From positions 1 through 19,882 of the forward strand of contig JAEUIK010000049.1 in assembly GCA_016793185.1 (NCBI GenBank): a stretch of 19,882 nucleotides of DNA. The letters are read 5' to 3'. The position numbers and the translations under genes were made by a program. The notes below the pieces were generated by a model that saw only the letters and a program-made list of their open reading frames with translations, was not told the DNA's origin and did no database searches. Positions 17,901-19,882 of the stretch are shown here, in pieces. This DNA is from Planctomycetaceae bacterium (lineage in GTDB: Bacteria > Planctomycetota > Planctomycetia > Pirellulales > JAEUIK01). Position 1 is the first letter of the stretch; every line of letters begins with the position of its first letter.

Positions 17901-18393
17901 AGTGCGCACCGAAATCCTCGTCCGCCGACTGCAGCTGAAAGAAGCGCTGGCTGCCGGCCGAACCCAGGCCCCGCACGACGCTCAGGGAGCCCTGCGCCGG
18001 CGACCGCTGTTGGAGCCAGCTCTGCAGTCCCTCAATCGGAGAGAAGAAGCCCGAGGCGCTTCTTCCCGGCGCGGCCGAGGGGCTGCCGGTCGATGCGTCG
18101 GGCGAAAAGTCCGCCACCCGCGATCCCACACCGATCTGCGCGGCCGTGGCGAGCAGGCTGCTCACGCCCGCGTCGTCGATGCCGACGATCCACCGACCCG
18201 CGTAGGCCTGGACTGGCTGGCCGTTCCAGACGATCTGCTGGATCTCGGGCTCCGCCGAACCGGCCGTCACCGAGAGCATCGTGCGCGCTTCAAGGGGTTC
18301 CGCGTGCCAATGACGGCGCCAACTTAACGGCTCGACTAAGCGTTGCTTCCCCGACCACCAGCCTTGTTTCTTGCGCAGGCGCAATCGTTCCAT
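11917..18393 (-). CDS. Giant subtilisin-like (S8) protease with PPC, cadherin-like, PKD and RTX-like domains
   Basis: The product is 2158 residues from ATG 18393. A basic N-terminus leads to LEARTMLS (34-41), an LEPR-XLL-like motif. A propeptide-like region (about 45-185) precedes the S8 catalytic domain. The catalytic residues are visible: Asp237 (VIDTGVDYTHPDL), His292 (NNHGTHVSG), oxyanion Asn359 (SNSWGGG) and Ser463 (GTSMATPHVAG). Two SbsA/Big-like domains follow (about 524-730), then several PPC domains (728-1250). A fifth PPC domain is split by about 210 residues (1275-1483). Next come a cadherin-like domain (1580-1673), two PKD-like domains (1673-1863), RTX-like Gly/Asp repeats (about 1928-2050) and a C-terminal domain (2058-2158). 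All key residues are present, so an active secreted or surface protease is likely. An in-frame ATG at 18450 gives a Cys-rich extension without a ribosome site, so 18393 is preferred. The protease's target is unknown. Confidence 0.9.
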   Translation of the reverse strand: MERLRLRKKQGWWSGKQRLVEPLSWRRHWHAEPLEARTMLSVTAGSAEPEIQQIVWNGQPVQAYAGRWIVGIDDAGVSSLLATAAQIGVGSRVADFSPDASTGSPSAAPGRSASGFFSPIEGLQSWLQQRSPAQGSLSVVRGLGSAGSQRFFQLQSADEDFGAHWQASLSQLPGLQFFEPDFVMSTTATTPNDALYSTLWGLHNTGQSGGVVDADIDAPEAWDLTTGSSDIVVGVIDTGVDYTHPDLAANIWTNPGEIAGDGLDNDGNGYVDDIHGWDFVNDDSDPMDDNNHGTHVSGTIGGTGNNGTGVVGVNWNVKIMALKYLGATGHGSTSDAVAALNYATMMRRDHDINIRLTSNSWGGGGYSQALYNAIAASGEQGMLFVAAAGNGDPDGIGDNNDAVPHYPSSYDLDNVIAVAATNDDDQKAGFSNYGLYSVDLAAPGVSVRSTIAGGGYAYFNGTSMATPHVAGVAALAWSIAPTASYQTIRDAIFGGVDLIPAMDGITSTGGRLNALGTLKQLGMRVTTTSPAAGAVISSLSTSFVVNFSNPYVAGSVAAGDFSVNGTPADSFTLTDSDTVTFHFVSTPIVGQGLQTMSMAEGALTRASDGAGLNAFSNTFRYDALPLAVASVVPAAGATAQLPLAGLQVTFNEPLDAATVSIDDLTLSQGTVTGVSIAGNTVTYALSGLLSEGALSYSFKAGALTDVYGNPLVAYSGNATLDFGTVPMPGTPLAIGPVGNHVYQTTAVGSIGFNGDSDSFTLTLLAGQVLTIAVDPAAGLRPVLELRNPENVVVGAVTAAAAGSEAVLQHVAAPTTGTYTVTLSAAAGTTGAYTLTTTLNAALEGEAHEGASNNTFGTAQDLDGAFVDLGDGGSIATVIGQSDAAQNLLPSEVESNNTTGAANSAVYNFSAYSGNLYQLALNGTITSGDSDWFTIGAMQAGDVLTLTASGSASSRGTLANPIVELYRGSSASPTLVTSNDDGGPGSDALVHRFTVSTSDTYYARVRAASGTGTYQLAAWLENSGTAPGTSGSLTGETESNNSAAAANNAATSWRAVGYRSLSTGSITSGDSDFYQFSFTAGDLVTVVADSTSTMDARVALLNSAGTILALEDGNSVGPGADSSVYAYRIPTTGTYYVRAQARLLTGAYTAGVYLSTTTPPPAPPVNPDWYAFELAAGDRVDLVLDRLTSGNLELALANSAGSVIATGAAGLTNADQMIQQFVAPATGTYYARIGGDAAVPYVLSLVRGAGFEREANDAPTGSLQDLTQLGTLLGYLNYNRPAFTAPVSFTLDPNSSVVAISGDLEGAPFLEQAPGSLSTTYAGALQALIQGNTIQFTGGSLIDALPQAGTFEPGGMEADYAGMIQLAEELTAHGIFHDLTFSVFSGSIPVNSAGEFAATTLNTEILTGALDYSVPGLFSGTYDLAEVTAKNESAQLARLQEIDGVLFVTIPILVNDSVMEPNTGLQFNLTLTGQLRASLVLPPRIDPSDYYQVTLAPGEQLTLRTETPLDAPSAGELNSLLPRLEVLDLANVVVASDAGSATDGKNAALQFTSAPGGVYRIRVQAVAGQGEYLLQTHVAPPNAPPVLESIDDQFVAEGAQLSLQVEASDPNSDVLIFSLAPGAPAGAAIDPNSGLLTWIAGDDSDGPYSITVVVTDQGVPALAASQTFLVQVSNAAPTADAGGPYQLVEGESLVLAGSGSDPADALTYAWDLNGDGDFSDALGAAPTVAWTRLVELGLGNGPESFSAVLRVDDGDGGVVHSLPASIQIANAPPTVSISGPATGLRGELLSFALSVADPSAVDLESLFTFTIDWGDGSPLQEVNGYLSWTVSHAFDATGTYEISVVARDLDGASSSIDSLTLQIDSVRTAANAEQPALVDLIWSGTSGSDRVLIEQLDATTVRIQELTLNGAAVSQAQVYENVTGRVIAHGQAGNDELDARGLATKSATLDGGDHDNLLYGGDGGDVLIGGSNGGEGQQGNNVIIAGNGSNTIYGNAPAARRKATGGNNLIVGGSGQDTIYGAFGTNTGNGGEGGQNLIVGGGGPDLIYASQVVDGAEGGHGSILVAGTTALDQDALLSILSEWTSTRSYAARVANILGTGAGARNNGDNYLVPGVTVAADASVDQLFSDSQGALNWLLYRFDQDSVSRDKSGETKTHVG
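12245..12610 (-). repeat. Degenerate RTX-like calcium-binding repeats in the protease C-terminus
   Basis: The protease sequence here contains LDGGDHDNLLYGGDGGDVLIGG, GNNVIIAGNGSNTIYG, GGNNLIVGGSGQDTIYG and GQNLIVGGGGPDLIYAS. These are variants of the GGxGxDxLx nonapeptide of haemolysin-type beta-rolls. Several Asp positions are replaced by Asn, so calcium binding may be partial. They are interrupted by Gly-rich or basic spacers. Confidence 0.75.
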
Positions 18394-18800
18394 ATGGGCT
18401 TCGCTCTTCCCTGTTCCCTGGCGACACGCGGCGCAGTGGCCACAGCGCATTGAGCTGCTGCGCGGATGGGCCTTGCGCAGCCAAGCACTGCGTGGCCTAT
18501 CTCCGCGCGGCCTTGCCTTGCGCGAACGGTCGCACGATTTCCCTGTTCCCCCGCGCCCCTCGCGGCGATACCCGCCGAGCCGGATGGCTGCGCCCCATGG
18601 CGGACCGCGCGGCGCTTTCGCTCGCGACCCAGCCCGAACGGCCTGCCTCCCGGCCAGTTGGTGCCGCCGTTGAGTGCCACACCGATGGGGATTGGTTCCC
18701 GTACCGGTGAAGATTCTCGCGGCGGTGCGGCGAGTTGCGTTGGTATTCCACGCGGTCCAGACCGCCGCCCCACCTGTAGGAAATTCCCCGATGGCGGACG

Positions 18801-18820
18801 TCGCTCACAATAACGAGCGA
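18801..18820. promoter_or_regulatory. Operator-like inverted repeat upstream of the protease gene
   Basis: TCGCTC and GAGCGA are perfect 6-bp arms around the AT-rich spacer ACAATAAC. The size and symmetry suit a dimeric repressor site. The distance of about 410 bases to the protease start makes the link uncertain. Confidence 0.25.
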
Positions 18821-18922
18821 AGGGCGCCGGAAGCAACTCAAAAGTAGGGACTTACAGCAATCGACCAGGCAACGGAACGCGTGCCGGTCCTATTGCAGGA
18901 ATCGACAGACTGAAAATAGCGC

Positions 18923-18960
18923 AAAAAAAGAGCGCCGCCGGTTCATTGCCGACGGCGCTC
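18923..18960 (-). terminator. Intrinsic terminator of the minus-strand gene pair to the right
   Basis: Read on the minus strand, GAGCGCCGTCGG pairs with CCGGCGGCGCTC around a 7-base loop, with one mismatch in a 12-bp stem, and is directly followed by seven T. This is a canonical intrinsic terminator placed about 120 bases after the stop of the 19083-19739 gene. Confidence 0.85.
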
Positions 18961-19082
18961 TGTGCTTCAAATGCGCTTGCCGACCGCTGAGGTCGGTTGC
19001 GCTGATCGCCAACTGTCGCGATGGGCGAACCCTTGAGCGGCGCTCAGTCTTCGCGGGCCGGGCCAACCCATTCGCGGGTTGC

Positions 19083-19739
19083 CTAACCGCGGCCACGCCA
19101 CGGGGGAAGCCCCCGGGCTTGGCGCCGCTCGCTCAGCATGCGGAAGTAATCGCTCCGCATGGCGCGCAACTCCGGAGTGGTGGAGTTCAGCCGCTGTTTC
19201 TGCCGGGCCAGGCGATCGGTGCCGGTCTGCGAGCCGCGGTCTCCCCGCCCGCCACCGCCGCCGCCACCCCCGCCGCCGTTCCCGCCGCCGCCGCCGTTCC
19301 CGCTGGCTTCGCGATTGCCGCGGTCACGATCCCGCTCCGCGCGTTCCTTCTCGCGCTCCTTGCGGCGCTTTTCCCACTCGTCGATTTGCTTGTCGAGTTC
19401 CTTTTCCCGTTCGGCGGGCGTGAGATTAAAGAACTGCGTGAGCTGGTTCTGCATCTCATGGTTTCGCGCCTGCTCGCGCGACTGCCACAGATCGCGACGC
19501 GTATCGGGACTGAGTTTCTCGTACTCTTCGCGCATCTGGCCGTAGATCTCGCGGCGCTGCTCGGGCGACAGGCTCTCGTCGCGCAGTTGCTCGCGGAGCG
19601 CCGTGACCGCGGCCAGCTCGTCCCCCCGGACGTATCCGAATGCCAGCCACCCCGAGCCGATGACCCCCAGGAGGACCCCCCCCACGATCAGCCAAGGTTT
19701 GGCGCCTGACGATTTCTTGACCGGTTTCTTCTTATACAT
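19083..19739 (-). CDS. Membrane-anchored coiled-coil protein with a polyglycine tract, function unknown
   Basis: The 218-residue product has a Lys-rich start (MYKKKPVKK), one transmembrane segment (about residues 16-36, WLIVGGVLLGVIGSGWLAFGY), then a long charged helical region. That region has the repeated phrase LSPEQRREIYGQMREEYEKL, followed by LSPDTRRDLW, FFNLTPAEREKEL and a Lys/Arg/Glu-rich coiled coil. A Gly-rich tract (about 147-166) separates it from a basic C-terminal part (LRAMRSDYFRMLSERRQARG). Positive residues before the membrane segment predict the N-terminus inside and the bulk outside the cytoplasm. GAGGAG six bases before ATG 19739 is a strong ribosome site. The gene follows the DUF1559-like gene by 62 bases on the same strand, so they may be cotranscribed, and the terminator at 18923 ends the unit. 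Similar proteins seem common in planctomycetes, but I know no function. The LTP-type repeats vaguely recall periplasmic Spy/CpxP-like helices; that is only a guess. Confidence 0.8.
   Translation of the reverse strand: MYKKKPVKKSSGAKPWLIVGGVLLGVIGSGWLAFGYVRGDELAAVTALREQLRDESLSPEQRREIYGQMREEYEKLSPDTRRDLWQSREQARNHEMQNQLTQFFNLTPAEREKELDKQIDEWEKRRKEREKERAERDRDRGNREASGNGGGGGNGGGGGGGGGGRGDRGSQTGTDRLARQKQRLNSTTPELRAMRSDYFRMLSERRQARGLPPWRGRG
19245..19302. repeat. GCC/GGC trinucleotide-rich tract encoding polyglycine
   Basis: The plus strand shows runs of CCG/GCC units with a few ACC, CCC and TTC interruptions. On the minus strand they encode a glycine tract with two Asn interruptions. Such tracts can change length by replication slippage in steps of three bases. 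Confidence 0.7.
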
Positions 19740-19745
19740 CAGTGG

Positions 19746-19751
19746 CTCCTC
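19746..19751 (-). promoter_or_regulatory. Strong ribosome binding site of the coiled-coil protein gene
   Basis: On the minus strand GAGGAG lies six bases before ATG 19739 and fixes that start. Confidence 0.7.
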
Positions 19752-19801
19752 ACTTCACACGATGCGGACGTGGCTCAGCCGGGACCCCCTGCGCGCCGCG
19801 A

Positions 19802-19882
19802 CTAGAGACCGTCGACGTGTCCGTCGAGATATAGGACGTTGCGGATGCCGGTGTTATCAGGTTCCCAGGGAGTATCCGTGGT
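19802..19882 (-). CDS. C-terminal end of a DUF1559-like pseudopilin (partial)
   Basis: The last 26 codons and TAG stop of a gene that enters from the right edge are visible. The tail reads NTGIRNVLYLDGHVDGL. A NVLxxDGHV ending is typical of planctomycete DUF1559 and related type II secretion pseudopilin-like proteins (H-X9-DG tail). The N-terminal methylation motif that would confirm this is outside the window. The gene is 62 bases upstream of the coiled-coil membrane protein on the same strand. The short visible part limits certainty. Confidence 0.6.
   Translation of the reverse strand, partial: TTDTPWEPDNTGIRNVLYLDGHVDGL

Larger units (their letters stand above)
18394..19082. other. Non-coding region upstream of the protease gene
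   Basis: Open frames on both strands here have no domain, signal peptide or ribosome site and are treated as non-coding. The region contains a dyad at 18801-18820 and the terminator at 18923-18960. The protease promoter should read leftward from it; no clear promoter hexamers could be picked. Confidence 0.5.

Noticed and set aside
15424..18327. 967-codon open frame on the plus strand, antisense to the protease gene
   Set aside because: The translation is Arg/Val/Gly/Ala-rich with no domain or signal peptide. It arises from the GC-biased codons of the real minus-strand protease, whose catalytic motifs are intact.
18408..18550. Repeated TTCCCTGTTCCC at about 18408 and 18540
   Set aside because: Only about 12 bases are shared with partial similarity around them; too short to call an element.
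18336..18836. 166-codon minus-strand frame upstream of the protease
   Set aside because: Arg/Gly/Pro-rich composition with no domain or ribosome site, and it overlaps the start of the protease in another frame.
18790..18850. Possible leftward promoter (TTGCTT, 17 bases, TTATTG)
   Set aside because: Both hexamers match the consensus poorly, so it is not better than chance.

Overview
The window is GC-rich and carries several hallmarks of Planctomycetota, most likely the Pirellulales lineage. These are a planctomycete-type cytochrome protein (PSCyt1/DUF1549/DUF1553), two giant exported proteins with LEPR-XLL-like N-terminal motifs, two Lpg1974-type outer-membrane barrels, and the tail of a DUF1559-like pseudopilin. 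The assignment rests on these protein families, not on a marker gene. No rRNA, tRNA, CRISPR array, insertion sequence or phage gene was recognised.

Layout: (1) 1-1960, minus strand: a large PSCyt1/DUF1549/DUF1553 protein whose C-terminus lies outside the window. (2) 2165-3217, plus strand: a secreted sialidase-like BNR/Asp-box protein, divergent from gene 1. (3) 3574-11840, plus strand: three cell-envelope genes in a row. An outer-membrane barrel (3574-5133) is followed by a 1417-residue Ig/FG-GAP/DUF4214 surface protein (5769-10022), then a second barrel paralogous to the first (10317-11840). (4) 11917-18393, minus strand and convergent with the barrel gene: a 2158-residue multidomain subtilisin-like protease with PPC, cadherin-like, PKD and RTX-like domains. 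(5) 18394-19082: a non-coding stretch with a clear intrinsic terminator facing the minus-strand gene to its right. (6) 19083-19739, minus strand: a membrane-anchored coiled-coil protein. It is preceded by the last 26 codons of a DUF1559-like pseudopilin (19802-19882).

Nearly every gene encodes an exported product: signal peptides, OM barrels, surface adhesion-type repeats, a secreted protease and a secreted glycan-binding or glycan-hydrolysing protein. The central part (3.5-18.4 kb) reads as a cell-surface locus. The two barrels are alignable without any gap over 299 residues, while their N-terminal halves are unrelated low-complexity sequence. Whether the barrels assist the giant proteins is inference only. 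No complete new defence or mobile system was seen. The most novel-looking material is the domain content of the two giant proteins.
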